DNA from: an uncultured Faecalibacterium sp.
GTDB lineage: Bacteria > Bacillota > Clostridia > Oscillospirales > Ruminococcaceae
NCBI GenBank assembly: GCA_934547065.1
Contig: CAKTEF010000019.1
Coordinates: 1-33,868 of the forward strand
Reading direction: 5' to 3'
DNA length: 33,868 bases
Each line of letters opens with the position of its first letter. Within the stretch, counting starts at the first letter, position 1. This document shows, in pieces, positions 25,519-33,570 of the stretch. The position numbers and the translations under genes were made by a program. The notes below the pieces were generated by a model. That model was not told the origin of the DNA, made no database searches, and saw only the letters and a list, made by a program, of their open reading frames with translations.

Positions 25519-26709
25519 ATGAACTGCAAACTGCGTGCCAAAAACTGCGGCGGCTGCCCGATGCTGGGCATGGACTACGCCGCGCAACTGAAGCAGAAAG
25601 AGGAAAAAGTGCGTGCCCTGCTGGGCCAATACGGCCCGGTGAACCCCATCCGGGGCATGGAGAACCCCTACCACTACCGCAATAAGGTGATCTCCACCTT
25701 TACCACCGGCTGGGGCGGCAGCCTGACCTCCGGCATCTATGCAGCCGGGAGCCACAAGGTGCTGCCGGTGGAAAGCTGCCTGTTGCAGGATGGGGTGCTG
25801 GACACCGTGATGCAGGCGGTGCGGGCCGCCGCGGCCGCCTGCCGCTATCAGCCCTACAACGAGGACAAGGGGACCGGCCTGCTCCGCCACTGCCTGCTGC
25901 GGCGCGGTGTTGTGACCGGGCAGGTGATGGTGGTGCTGGTCACGGCGCAGCCGGTGCTGCCGGGGGCCAGGAACTTTGTCAAGGCCCTGCTGGCCGAAGC
26001 GGAAAAGCGGCAGGTGCCGGTGACCACCGTGGTGCAGAACTACAACCCCCGCCGCACCAGCGTGGTGCTGGGCGAGCAGGAAAAGGTGCTGTACGGAAAA
26101 GGCTTTATCCTGGATACCCTGTGCGGCCGGACCTATGCCCTCAGTCCCCGCAGCTTTTACCAGATCAACCACAGCCAGACCGAGGTGCTGTACGGCCTGG
26201 CCGTGGAAGCCGCCGGCCTGACCGGCCGCGAGGTGGTGCTGGATGCCTACTGCGGCATTGGCACCATCGGCCTGACGGCTGCCGGGCACGCAAAGCAGGT
26301 GGTGGGCGTGGAGCTGAACCGGGATGCCGTGCAGGACGCGATCAGCAACGCCCGCCGCAACGGCGTGAAGAACGCCCGCTTCTTTGCGGCCGATGCCACC
26401 CGCTGGATCGGCGAGGCCGCCGCCGCAGGGCAGAAAGCGGATGTCATTTTCATGGACCCGCCGCGGGAAGGCTCGACCCCGCAGTTCATCGAGAGCGTGG
26501 CCCGCATGGCTCCGCAGCGGGTGGTCTATGTCAGCTGCAACCCGGAAACGATGGCCCGCGACCTGGCCCTGTTTGCCCGGAAAGGCTACCGCGCCGCAGA
26601 CTTTACCCCCGTGGATATGTTCCCCCACAGTGAACATATTGAAGTGGTGTGCGCATTGTCCAAACCGGATGCCTGCCGGAAAAAGAAAACACCGTCCGGA
26701 AAGCGCTGA
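25519..26709 (+). CDS. rlmD: 23S rRNA (uracil-5-)-methyltransferase, RumA/RlmD type
   Basis: An S-adenosylmethionine enzyme that makes 5-methyluridine in 23S rRNA. The 396 residues carry the iron-sulfur cysteines Cys3, Cys10, Cys13 and Cys87 (C-x6-C-x2-C-x73-C), close to RumA spacing. The SAM motif is LDAYCGIGT (about 241-249), followed by FMDPPREGS, the catalytic Cys340 in VVYVSCNPETMA and a C-terminal HSEHIEVV containing the general base. There is no N-terminal TRAM domain, as in several short Firmicute members. The start is ATG 25519 behind GGGAGGAA; an upstream GTG lacks a binding site. Which uridine it modifies (RlmC, RlmD or RlmCD activity) is not decidable here. Confidence 0.85.
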   Translation: MNCKLRAKNCGGCPMLGMDYAAQLKQKEEKVRALLGQYGPVNPIRGMENPYHYRNKVISTFTTGWGGSLTSGIYAAGSHKVLPVESCLLQDGVLDTVMQAVRAAAAACRYQPYNEDKGTGLLRHCLLRRGVVTGQVMVVLVTAQPVLPGARNFVKALLAEAEKRQVPVTTVVQNYNPRRTSVVLGEQEKVLYGKGFILDTLCGRTYALSPRSFYQINHSQTEVLYGLAVEAAGLTGREVVLDAYCGIGTIGLTAAGHAKQVVGVELNRDAVQDAISNARRNGVKNARFFAADATRWIGEAAAAGQKADVIFMDPPREGSTPQFIESVARMAPQRVVYVSCNPETMARDLALFARKGYRAADFTPVDMFPHSEHIEVVCALSKPDACRKKKTPSGKR

Positions 26710-26739
26710 AAGATTTTATTTAAAAGAATATAAGAAAAC

Positions 26740-26772
26740 GTGGGACGGTACCTGCAAAAGGTACTGCCCCAC
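26740..26772. terminator. Bidirectional terminator between rlmD and the toxin-antitoxin operon
   Basis: GTGGG/CCCAC and GGTACCT/AGGTACT stems (26740-26772) are followed on plus by ATTTTTGG and on minus by CGTTTTCTT, serving both convergent transcripts. Confidence 0.85.
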
Positions 26773-26790
26773 ATTTTTGGTTGTTGGGAC

Positions 26791-27111
26791 TCACTTCATT
26801 CTCCGCAAACGGCGCACAAGGTCGGATGCACTGTACAGTACACGAGCCACCGACACGGTATCCTTGCCCACAATGTAGAACACCGAGTAGTTATCCACCA
26901 GCATCTGCCGCAGCCCTTGGGTGTGCTCCGGCTCACTTTCCACCAACGCACAGCGTTCCGGCAGGATGTTCAGCGATTGGATTGCTTCTGCAATGCGGTT
27001 ATACTGTCCCATGGCCGTGTCAGGCTCCAGCAGACGGTCGGCAATGTAGCTGTAAATCTGCTCCATATCGCTGAGGGCTGCATGAGAAATTTTCACGTCA
27101 TATTGCTTCAT
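26791..27111 (-). CDS. RelE/ParE-family toxin
   Basis: A 106-residue toxin of the RelE/ParE fold: KISHAALSDMEQIYSYIAD at the start, the central RIAEAIQSLNILPE and the C-terminal GLRQMLVDNYSVFYIV and VARVLYSASD strands, which follow the family pattern. RelE members cut mRNA on the ribosome and ParE members poison gyrase; sequence alone does not decide between them. It starts four bases inside the antitoxin gene (ATGA overlap), the usual coupled arrangement. Confidence 0.88.
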   Translation of the reverse strand: MKQYDVKISHAALSDMEQIYSYIADRLLEPDTAMGQYNRIAEAIQSLNILPERCALVESEPEHTQGLRQMLVDNYSVFYIVGKDTVSVARVLYSASDLVRRLRRMK

Positions 27112-27413
27112 CTGTGCTGTTCCCTGAACTGTGCGAATGCACTTGCGGCATCCACGGTGTCACCGTTCTGAATCTCCTTGATACCCACCTGCAAGGCTGC
27201 ATGGAGTTGGTCATCGGTCATGGTGTCAGTGTTCAGAGCCGCAGGAGCCTTCGGCAAAGACAGAGAAAAGGGGATGCCGCCAGTCAGGGTGATCTGGCGC
27301 AGGTACATATCAATGGCGGTTGCCATTGGGATGCCAAGCTGCTTCAGCACATCCTCGGCTTGCTGCTTGACGGTAGGGTTCACACGAAGATTGAGCGTCA
27401 TCGTTTTTTCCAT
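27108..27413 (-). CDS. RelB/DinJ-family antitoxin
   Basis: A 101-residue antitoxin. The N-terminal KTMTLNLRVNPTVKQQAEDV and LGIPMATAIDMYLRQITLTG form the ribbon-helix-helix DNA-binding part of RelB/DinJ proteins, with GGIPFSLSLP typical of DinJ. The C-terminal half wraps the toxin. The start is ATG 27413 with GAGGTGAT upstream; a longer in-frame start would cover the promoter and operator. It is the first gene of the pair and probably represses the operon through the dyad in its promoter. Confidence 0.9.
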   Translation of the reverse strand: MEKTMTLNLRVNPTVKQQAEDVLKQLGIPMATAIDMYLRQITLTGGIPFSLSLPKAPAALNTDTMTDDQLHAALQVGIKEIQNGDTVDAASAFAQFREQHR

Positions 27414-27431
27414 GGTTATCACCTCAAGGAT

Positions 27432-27460
27432 ATTGTAACGCATTTTGCGTTGCAAATCAA
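27432..27460 (-). promoter_or_regulatory. Promoter with embedded operator of the toxin-antitoxin operon
   Basis: On the minus strand, TTGATT (27455-27460) and TACAAT (27432-27437) are 17 bases apart. The dyad AACGCA-TTT-TGCGTT (27437-27451) fills the spacer, where an autorepressor would block polymerase. Confidence 0.75.
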
Positions 27461-27480
27461 TGGAGACTTGTATGGAAAGA

Positions 27481-27518
27481 AAAATCTCCAGCTTGCACAA
27501 AAACAAGCTGAAGATTTT
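27481..27518 (-). terminator. Terminator of the LysR-type gene
   Basis: A 15-base arm (27481-27495) pairs with 27504-27518 with one mismatch, and the minus strand continues TTTTTCTTTCC. It separates the LysR-type gene from the toxin-antitoxin operon. Confidence 0.82.
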
Positions 27519-27535
27519 GGAGCATTTATTTTGAG

Positions 27536-28465
27536 TCAATGCCGTGCGTTTCCCCCCGCCTTTTCCATGCGGGCCGGGGCGGGCTTTGTGAGCAGCTGCT
27601 GGAACTTCCGGGCGGCGGTGTTCAGGGGGCGGTGATGGTCGCAGACCAGGCAGACCGAGCGGGAGGGGATGATCTCCTGCAGGTGCAGCTGGAGGATCTC
27701 GCCCCGCGCCAGCGCGTCCTGGGCCATCGGCTGCGGCACAAAGGCGAGGCCCAGCTCACTTTTGACCAGCGTGAGCATCTGGTCGGTGGTGGCGGCCTCG
27801 GTGTCCGGTTTCAGCACGGCATCGTGATCCAGGAAAAACTGCCGGTACAGGCTGCGGGTCATGCTCTCCTCGCTCAGGGAGATGAGCGGATAGCCGGCCA
27901 GGTCTTTCAGGCTCAGATTCCGGCGGGCCAGCGCGGCAAACGTTTTGCCACCCACCAAAACCTCATAAAAGGGCATCAGCTCTGTCAGTTTCAGCCCCGG
28001 CTCGGTTTCGACCGGGGTCGTGATGATGGCAAAATCCACTTCGCCGTTTTTCACGGCCTGCATCGCCTGCGGGGTGGAGTGGTTCGAGATGCGCAGCCGG
28101 ATACCGGGATACTCGGTGTGGAACGCACGCAGCTTTTCCGAAAGGTAGATGTTCAGTGCCGTTTCCGTGGCGCTGATGCTGATGGAACCGTGTTCCAGCG
28201 TGGCGCTGGCGCTCAGTTCTTCCTCGGCCTCCTGGATCTGGACGGCGGCTGACGCGATTCGGGAATAGAGCATCTCGCCCTCCGGAGTCAGCGTTACGCC
28301 CCGGTTGGAGCGGATGAACAGGACGCAGTTCAGCTGGCTTTCCAGCCGGTTCATCGAGTGGGTGATGTTGGGCTGATTGCTGCCCAGTACCCGTGCCGCC
28401 TTAGTAAAGTTCTGATACTTTGCAACGTAATAGAAAATTTTGTAGTATTCCCAATCCACATACAT
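27536..28465 (-). CDS. LysR-family transcriptional regulator
   Basis: A 309-residue regulator. The N-terminal winged helix reads YYKIFYYVAKYQNFTKAARV, QPNITHSMNRLESQLNCVLF and RSNRGVTLTPEGEMLY, typical of clostridial LysR proteins. The C-terminal effector domain follows (GSISISATETALNIYL onward; VDFAIITTPVETEPGL; LVKSELGLAFVPQPMA). The start is ATG 28465 with AAGGAGGAAC upstream. It is divergent from the DUF554 gene, a common arrangement for a LysR protein and its target, so DUF554 may be the regulated gene (inference). The ligand is unknown. Confidence 0.9.
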   Translation of the reverse strand: MYVDWEYYKIFYYVAKYQNFTKAARVLGSNQPNITHSMNRLESQLNCVLFIRSNRGVTLTPEGEMLYSRIASAAVQIQEAEEELSASATLEHGSISISATETALNIYLSEKLRAFHTEYPGIRLRISNHSTPQAMQAVKNGEVDFAIITTPVETEPGLKLTELMPFYEVLVGGKTFAALARRNLSLKDLAGYPLISLSEESMTRSLYRQFFLDHDAVLKPDTEAATTDQMLTLVKSELGLAFVPQPMAQDALARGEILQLHLQEIIPSRSVCLVCDHHRPLNTAARKFQQLLTKPAPARMEKAGGNARH

Positions 28466-28640
28466 GGGGTGTTCCTCCTTTTCCTGCACGAAAGATCGTT
28501 CGCTGATTCCACCGGTCAGGTGTGCCGCCCAAATCAGAGTAAATCACGCGGATGTTCTGTCTGTCAAGTGGGCTGGCGCAAATTGCAGGGAAGACGGCGT
28601 GCGGTGTGATCCCGGCCCTTGATCTTTTTCTTTTTTCCCC

Positions 28641-28670
28641 TTGTGCAGCGGCACGGAGACATGCTATAAT
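28641..28670 (+). promoter_or_regulatory. Promoter of the DUF554 gene
   Basis: TTGTGC (28641-28646) and TATAAT (28665-28670) are 18 bases apart, with a TGC extended -10. It lies between the divergent lysR and DUF554 genes. Confidence 0.72.
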
Positions 28671-28714
28671 ATTTCGAGATCGTACGAAAATTAAGGAATC
28701 ATGGAGGAATGAAA

Positions 28715-29410
28715 ATGCCGATTGGTGTGTTGACGAACTGTGCCGCTGTGCTGCTGGGCGGCGTGCTGGGTACTGCACTGGGAAAAGTGCTGCCGGAGGA
28801 CCTGAAAGACAACCTGCCCACCCTGTTTGGGCTGTGTTCCATCGGCATCAGCATCAACTCGGTCATCAAGGTGTCGGGCATGACGGCGGTGGTCCTGGCC
28901 CTGCTGGTCGGGTTTACCATCGGTCATCTGCTGCATCTGGAGTATTGGACTTCGAAGTTTTTCCAGAAACTGGTCCACGTGCTTCACATGGGCGGGGATG
29001 AGATCGATATGGATTTCTACATCACGGCCGTGGCGCTGTTCTGCTGCAGCGGCTTTGGCTGGTACAGCACCCTGACCGAGGGCATCACCGGCGACCCCAG
29101 CCTGCTGATGAGCAAGGCCGTTCTGGACGGCTTCACGGCGATGATCTTTGCTTCGACGCTGGGCCGCTCGGTGTGTGCCATCCCGCTGCCGCAGTGTGGG
29201 ATCCTGCTGCTGGTGTTCGGGGCGGGCCGCCTGCTGGCCGGGGTGCTGACCCCGACCATGTTCGCAGACCTTTCGGCCTGCGGCGGCATCCTGAGCATGG
29301 CGGCAGGTTTCCGCGTGGCAAAGATCAAGTCGCTGCCCCTGGTGGACCTGATGCCGGCGCTGATCTTAGTCATGCCGTTCAGCGTGCTGTGGTCCACCCT
29401 CATGGGCTGA
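28715..29410 (+). CDS. DUF554 family integral membrane protein (YdfK-like)
   Basis: A 231-residue protein with about six or seven hydrophobic segments, opening PIGVLTNCAAVLLGGVLGT and including LFGLCSIGISINSVIKV and a C-terminal LPLVDLMPALILVMPFSVLW, as in the DUF554 family (Bacillus YdfK and relatives). The function of the family is not established; a transport or channel role is only a guess. The start is ATG 28715 because GGAGG lies seven bases upstream; the ATG six bases earlier abuts the binding site. Confidence 0.85.
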   Translation: MPIGVLTNCAAVLLGGVLGTALGKVLPEDLKDNLPTLFGLCSIGISINSVIKVSGMTAVVLALLVGFTIGHLLHLEYWTSKFFQKLVHVLHMGGDEIDMDFYITAVALFCCSGFGWYSTLTEGITGDPSLLMSKAVLDGFTAMIFASTLGRSVCAIPLPQCGILLLVFGAGRLLAGVLTPTMFADLSACGGILSMAAGFRVAKIKSLPLVDLMPALILVMPFSVLWSTLMG

Positions 29411-29427
29411 TCGCCTGAAAAAAAGAA

Positions 29428-29465
29428 ACAACGCCCTCGGAACCGTCAGGTTCCGGGGGCGTTGT
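29428..29465. terminator. Bidirectional terminator between DUF554 and pflA
   Basis: A 17-bp stem (29428-29444 with 29449-29465, one wobble) is followed on the minus strand by TTTCTTTTTTT. It ends the pflBA transcript and, in the other direction, the DUF554 message. Confidence 0.88.
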
Positions 29466-29483
29466 GCGTTATGAGAAACAGGA

Positions 29484-30236
29484 TCAGCCGGGGTAACGGC
29501 TCACTTCCAGCAGCTCCTCGGCCCGGCGGATCTGTTCCGCCGTGGGCGGGACGGCATCCGGCAGGGGATAGGAGATGCCGAGCTTCTGCCACTTGAACAG
29601 GCCCAGCGTGTGGTAGGGCAGCACCTCCACCCGCTGCACGGTTTTCAGGCTGCGGATCAAGTCTGCAGTCCTGCGCAGACCCTCCTCGTCGTCGGTCAGG
29701 CCGGGCACCAGCACATGCCGGATCCACAGCGGCACCCCGAGGTCCGAGATGCGGCGTGCCATGGCCAGGATGTTGGCATTGTCTTTTCCGGTGAGCCGAC
29801 GGTGCTTTTCGGGGTCGATCTCTTTCAGGTCCAGAATGACCAGACTGGTGGACTGCATCAGCCGGTCAAAAGCGGCAAGGTATGCCGGATCATCGGGCCG
29901 GAAAGGCTCCCCGGCAGTATCCAGAGCCGTGTGGACCCCTTTGGCGCGTGCCAGCTGGAAAAACTGTGTCACAAAGGGCATCTGGCGCAGCGGTTCCCCG
30001 CCGCTGACGGTGATGCCGCCCTTTTTGCCCCAATAATTGCGGTAGCGGTAGACGCGCTGGAACAGCTTCTCCGGAGACCATTCCTCGCCGCCCTCCGCCC
30101 AGGTTTCGGGGTTGTGACAGTATTTGCAGCGCAGGGCACAGCCCTGTAAGAACACCACGAACCGGACTCCCGGCCCATCCACGGAGCCGAAGCTTTCCAG
30201 CGAGTGGACATAGCCCACAGGGTTACAGGGCTGCAT
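29484..30236 (-). CDS. pflA: Pyruvate formate-lyase activating enzyme
   Basis: A radical SAM enzyme that installs the glycyl radical on PFL. The 250 residues show [20 protein letters not shown], the cluster motif C-x3-C-x2-C (Cys33, Cys37, Cys40 in [11 protein letters not shown]), [13 protein letters not shown] and [12 protein letters not shown], as in PflA. The start is ATG 30236, 14 bases inside the pflB reading frame end; a longer start (30272) is possible but adds residues unlike the family. No strong binding site is visible, so translation is probably coupled to pflB. Confidence 0.93.
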   Translation of the reverse strand: MQPCNPVGYVHSLESFGSVDGPGVRFVVFLQGCALRCKYCHNPETWAEGGEEWSPEKLFQRVYRYRNYWGKKGGITVSGGEPLRQMPFVTQFFQLARAKGVHTALDTAGEPFRPDDPAYLAAFDRLMQSTSLVILDLKEIDPEKHRRLTGKDNANILAMARRISDLGVPLWIRHVLVPGLTDDEEGLRRTADLIRSLKTVQRVEVLPYHTLGLFKWQKLGISYPLPDAVPPTAEQIRRAEELLEVSRYPG

Positions 30237-32475
30237 GGCAGGTGCGGGAGATGACATCCATCTGCTGCTCACGGGTCAGGTCGATGAACTTGACCGCATA
30301 GCCGGAGACGCGGATGGTGAAGTTTGCGTATTCTTCCTTTTCGGGGTGCTCCATGGCATCCAGCAGTTTCTCCTTACCAAAGACGTTCACGTTCAGGTGG
30401 TGGGCACCCTGATCGAAGTAGCCGTCCAGGACCTGCACCAGATTCTCCACACGCTCGCCCTCGCTGTGGCCCAGGGCATCGGGGTTGATGGTCTGGGTGT
30501 TGGAGATGCCGTCCAGTGCCCAGTGGTAGGGGAGCTTTGCCACCGAGTTCAGGGATGCCAGAAGGCCGTTCTGCTCCGCGCCGTAGCTGGGGTTTGCACC
30601 GGGAGCAAACGGAGTGAATGCGGCACGGCCATCGGGCAGTGCGCCGGTGTACTTGCCGTACACCACGTTGGAGGTGATGGTCAGGATGGAGGTGGTTGCC
30701 TCGGAGTTGCGGTAGGTGTGGCGCTTTTTGATCATCTCCAGGAACGTCTTCAGCAGCCACACGCCGATCTCGTCGGCGCGGTCGTCGTCGTTGCCGTACT
30801 TGGGGAAGTCGCCCTCGATCTCAAAGCCGGTGGCAAGGCCGCTCTCGTCACGCACCACCTTGACCTTGGCGTACTTGATGGCGCTCAGGGAGTCGATGAC
30901 GTGGGAGAAGCCTGCAATGCCGGTGGCAAAGGTGCGGCGCACATCGGTGTCGATGAGTGCCATCTCGGCTTCCTCGTAGTAGTACTTGTCGTGCATATAC
31001 TGGATGAGGTTCAGCACGTTGACGTACAGCCCGGCCAGCCAGTCCAGCATCTGCACATACTTGGGCAGCACCTCGTCATAGGTCAGGTACTCGCTGGTGA
31101 TGGGGGCGTAGTTGGGGCCGCACTGCTCGTGGCTCTTTTCGTCCACGCCGCCGTTGATGGCGTACAGCAGGCACTTTGCCAGGTTGGCGCGGGCACCGAA
31201 GAACTGCATCTCCTTACCGGTCTGGGTGGCAGACACGCAGCAGCAGATGGAGTAATCATCGCCCCACACGGGTTTCATCACATCGTCGTTTTCGTACTGG
31301 ACAGAGCTGGTGTTGATGGACACCTTGGCAGCATAGTTCTTGAAATTCTCCGGCAGGGCCGAGGAGTACAGAACGGTCAGGTTCGGCTCCGGTGCGGGGC
31401 CCATGTTTTCCAGCGTGTGCAGGAAGCGGTAGCAGTTCTTGGTGACCATGCTGCGGCCGTCCATGCCGATGCCGCCCACTTCCAGGGTAGCCCACACGGG
31501 GTCGCCGGAGAACAGCTGGTTGTAGCTGGGGATGCGGGCAAACTTGACCATGCGGAACTTCATGACCATGTGGTCGATCAGCTCCTGAGCCTGGCTCTCG
31601 GTCAGGGTGCCGTTGTCCAGATCGCGCTGGATGTAGATATCCAGGAAGGTGGAGATGCGGCCCACGCTCATGGCAGCGCCGTTCTGGGTCTTGATGGCGG
31701 CAAGATACCCGAAGTACAGCCACTGGCAGGCTTCCTTGGCGTTTTTGGCGGGCTGGGAGATATCATAGCCGTAGGCCTCGGCCATCTTCTTCATGCCCTT
31801 CAGGGCGCTGATCTGGCGGGCGATCTCCTCGCGCAGGCGGATCACATCGTCGGTCATGGTGCCGTCGCCGCAGTTGGCAAGATCCTCCTGCTTGAACTGG
31901 ATCAGTGCATCAATGCCGTACAGGGCCACACGGCGATAGTCGCCCACGATGCGGCCGCGGCCATAGGTGTCGGGCAGGCCGGTGATGATGTGGGTGTGAC
32001 GAGCCTTTTTCATCTCCGGGGTGTAGGCATCGAACACGGCCTGGTTGTGGGTGCGGGTGTAATCGGTAAAGATCTTGTGCAGTTCCTCGCTGGGCTGATA
32101 GCCGTAGGTGGAGCAGGCCTGCTCGGCCATCTTGATGCCGCCGTAGGGCATGAAGGCTCGCTTGAGGGGCTTGTCGGTCTGCAGGCCGACGATCTGCTCC
32201 AGGTCTTTCAGGCTTTCGTCAATGTAGCCGGGGCCGTAGGCGGTCAGACTGCTGACGACTTCCGTCTCCATGTCCAGCACGCCGCCCTTGGCACGCTCGG
32301 CCTTCTGCAGCTTCTGCAGGGCACCCCACAACTGATCGGTTGCCTCGGTGGGACCGGCCAGGAAGCTTTCGTCGCCGTCGTAGGGGGTGTAGTTCTTCTG
32401 GATGAAGTCGCGCACATTGACTTCCTCTTTCCAGATGCGGCCCTCAAAGCCTTCCCACTGTTCAAAATTGATCAT
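30223..32475 (-). CDS. pflB: Pyruvate formate-lyase
   Basis: The anaerobic glycyl-radical enzyme that converts pyruvate and CoA to acetyl-CoA and formate. The 750 residues include the adjacent active-site cysteines in [13 protein letters not shown] (about 411-413) and the radical glycine in RVSGYAV (about Gly725), both hallmarks of true PFL rather than of glycerol dehydratase relatives. The length matches the family. The start is ATG 32475 with AAGGAGGTTC upstream. It is followed by its activase, overlapping. Upstream are a promoter, a long leader (about 170 bases) and a GGTTAG dyad, pointing to regulation at both transcription and leader level. Confidence 0.97.
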   Translation of the reverse strand: MINFEQWEGFEGRIWKEEVNVRDFIQKNYTPYDGDESFLAGPTEATDQLWGALQKLQKAERAKGGVLDMETEVVSSLTAYGPGYIDESLKDLEQIVGLQTDKPLKRAFMPYGGIKMAEQACSTYGYQPSEELHKIFTDYTRTHNQAVFDAYTPEMKKARHTHIITGLPDTYGRGRIVGDYRRVALYGIDALIQFKQEDLANCGDGTMTDDVIRLREEIARQISALKGMKKMAEAYGYDISQPAKNAKEACQWLYFGYLAAIKTQNGAAMSVGRISTFLDIYIQRDLDNGTLTESQAQELIDHMVMKFRMVKFARIPSYNQLFSGDPVWATLEVGGIGMDGRSMVTKNCYRFLHTLENMGPAPEPNLTVLYSSALPENFKNYAAKVSINTSSVQYENDDVMKPVWGDDYSICCCVSATQTGKEMQFFGARANLAKCLLYAINGGVDEKSHEQCGPNYAPITSEYLTYDEVLPKYVQMLDWLAGLYVNVLNLIQYMHDKYYYEEAEMALIDTDVRRTFATGIAGFSHVIDSLSAIKYAKVKVVRDESGLATGFEIEGDFPKYGNDDDRADEIGVWLLKTFLEMIKKRHTYRNSEATTSILTITSNVVYGKYTGALPDGRAAFTPFAPGANPSYGAEQNGLLASLNSVAKLPYHWALDGISNTQTINPDALGHSEGERVENLVQVLDGYFDQGAHHLNVNVFGKEKLLDAMEHPEKEEYANFTIRVSGYAVKFIDLTREQQMDVISRTCHAAL

Positions 32476-32503
32476 CGGAACCTCCTTGCTCCATTTCATG
32501 TAT

Positions 32504-32521
32504 GGTTAGCATATTCTAACT
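32504..32521. promoter_or_regulatory. GGTTAG-N6-CTAACT dyad upstream of pflB
   Basis: GGTTAG (32504-32509), six bases, CTAACT (32516-32521), 28 bases before the pflB start codon. It has the same half sites and spacing as the dyad at 32847-32864 and resembles the one at the eno start. It lies within the mRNA leader of the promoter at 32653-32681. Confidence 0.5.
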
Positions 32522-32652
32522 ATTGAGCCTTTGAAAAGCCGCTCTTGTTGGCGGCCTTCTGGGGGCATAGGGTTTCAGCGCGGGGAACCCCCGCTGCTGT
32601 TGTGCAGCTGTCAACGCAGGCAAAATGCGTCTGCTCCCGGCAGCCTGTTAAT

Positions 32653-32681
32653 ATAATAACAACGATTCCTGAAAAAAGCAA
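32653..32681 (-). promoter_or_regulatory. Promoter of pflBA
   Basis: On the minus strand, TTGCTT (32676-32681) and TATTAT (32653-32658) are 17 bases apart. The leader is about 170 bases and contains GCGGGG/CCCCGC (about 32580-32594). A closer promoter next to the dyad is possible but not visible. Confidence 0.6.
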
Positions 32682-32804
32682 GAGGGAAGAAGTGGATTTT
32701 TCACAAAAGCGGCCAAGGTTTCCTAGCACACTACACAGAAACGGGAGAGATCGGCCCGGCCAAAGCAGTTCCCCCGATTTTTTGAAAAAATTTCAAAACA
32801 GGGC

Positions 32805-32833
32805 TTGACAGTCAAGACAAACTATGATATCCT
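32805..32833 (+). promoter_or_regulatory. Promoter of a probable small RNA
   Basis: A consensus TTGACA (32805-32810) and TATCCT (32828-32833) are 17 bases apart, with a start near 32840. Confidence 0.55.
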
Positions 32834-32846
32834 GTTGTCACGGCAA

Positions 32847-32864
32847 GGTTAGTTAAATCTAACC
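32847..32864 (+). promoter_or_regulatory. Perfect GGTTAG-N6-CTAACC dyad
   Basis: GGTTAG-TTAAAT-CTAACC, a perfect 6-bp dyad, sits at about +7 to +24 of the predicted small-RNA promoter. It may be an operator or the 5' hairpin of the RNA. It is the best copy of the motif shared with eno and pflB. Confidence 0.5.
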
Positions 32865-33016
32865 AAGGCTGCGGAGCCCTCTGCAAGGGGTTCCGATTCC
32901 TCCATTCCATACTCTCTTTTTCTTTTTCTGGCGTGATGCAGCTTCTGGTTTGCTCTGCATCCGCTGCGCGGCACACAGGGCTCTGGTACGGCACTGTGGG
33001 CGAATGAAAACAAAAA

Positions 33017-33049
33017 CGGGACACACCGCTTGACCACCGGTGCGTCCCG
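33017..33049. terminator. Bidirectional terminator of the probable small RNA
   Basis: CGGGAC/GTCCCG and CACCG/CGGTG stems, each with one unpaired base, are followed on plus by ATTTTTGTTTTTT and on minus by TTTTTGTTTT. Confidence 0.85.
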
Positions 33050-33060
33050 ATTTTTGTTTT

Positions 33061-33340
33061 TTCCAGCCGTTGATAGCCGTTTGCGTTTTTAATGCACAAG
33101 CAACAGCCCTTTCAGTAAAAGAAAGTGCTCAGAAAATTTTTGCATCTTAACAATTCGGAAACAATTACCCGGAAACGATTTTGAGCGCAGCGGTAGAGGG
33201 CAAGAACCGTCCCGTGGCCACAAATTTTCAATTCTTGAAAATTTCCTGTCCATCCGGGACTTCACTTCTTCAATGCGTCTGCATTTCCGAAGTGATCTTG
33301 TTGGGGCGTGCCTGCCCCAAACCCTGCTTAGAACGGACGA
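33061..33340. other. Gene-free, palindrome-rich stretch
   Basis: No protein gene is supported. Visible are a perfect AAATTTTCAA/TTGAAAATTT hairpin (33222-33244) nested inside a distant GTCCCG/CGGGAC pair, CACTTC/GAAGTG around 33263-33295, and TGGGGC/GCCCCA at about 33302-33319. It may be a structured RNA or a remnant of a mobile element. Confidence 0.4.
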
Positions 33341-33553
33341 GGAGGAATTGTGTCAAATTGACACAATTCCTCTAACTATAGAGAGAAACAGAGCGTTCCC
33401 GACGGGGAACGCCCTGTTGTACATATCACTATCGTATGTGGATTTTGGCAGGGTGCGTCCATTCAGGGGCGCACCCTGTTTTTGTTTCACCCCCGATAAT
33501 TTTAACGGCGTACTCTTGTAGGAAGAATCGTGTCAATTTGACACAATTCCTCC
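33341..33553. repeat. 213-bp element bounded by 24-bp perfect inverted repeats
   Basis: The left end (33341-33364) is the exact reverse complement of the right end (33530-33553), and each end sits in its own palindrome: 33342-33372 is a perfect 15-bp stem around one base, 33521-33553 an imperfect one. Inside are hairpins at 33387-33418 and 33449-33478, the latter followed by TTTTTGTTT (terminator-like). No coding region is present. It could be a MITE or a pair of operators (core GTGTCAA/TTGACAC); no target duplication is evident. Confidence 0.55.
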
Positions 33554-33570
33554 GCAGCAGTTCATGCGGG

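Larger units (their letters stand above)
32840..33060 (+). ncRNA. Probable small RNA bounded by promoter, dyad and terminator
   Basis: A transcript of about 220 bases would run from the promoter at 32805-32833 to the terminator at 33017-33049. It has no open frame with a ribosome binding site; the best, about 23 codons from 32936, follows a pyrimidine tract. Hairpins include GGTTAG/CTAACC at the 5' end, GGCT/AGCC, CCCT/AGGG and a perfect GATGCAG/CTGCATC (32935-32961). The family is not recognised; it does not look like 6S, tmRNA or SRP RNA. Confidence 0.45.

Noticed and set aside
30235..32526. Very long open frame on the plus strand opposite pflB, about 760 codons
   Set aside because: It is the antisense of a strongly conserved pflB with intact active-site motifs. 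The translated plus strand is low-complexity, rich in Val, Gly, Leu and His, as expected from GC-rich codon shadowing, and lacks a ribosome binding site.
32847..32864. DtxR/IdeR-type iron box or Rex box
   Set aside because: The half sites look similar, but the six-base centre differs from the one-base centre of DtxR sites and from Rex spacing, and no iron gene is adjacent.
32936..33007. 23-codon frame inside the probable small RNA
   Set aside because: It is preceded by a pyrimidine-rich tract with no Shine-Dalgarno sequence, and it overlaps a perfect hairpin. Coding is not supported.
32840..33060. 6S RNA, tmRNA or SRP RNA
   Set aside because: None of the conserved cores of these RNAs is visible: no large closing stem with central bulge, no tRNA-like end and tag frame, no SRP Alu or tetraloop motif.
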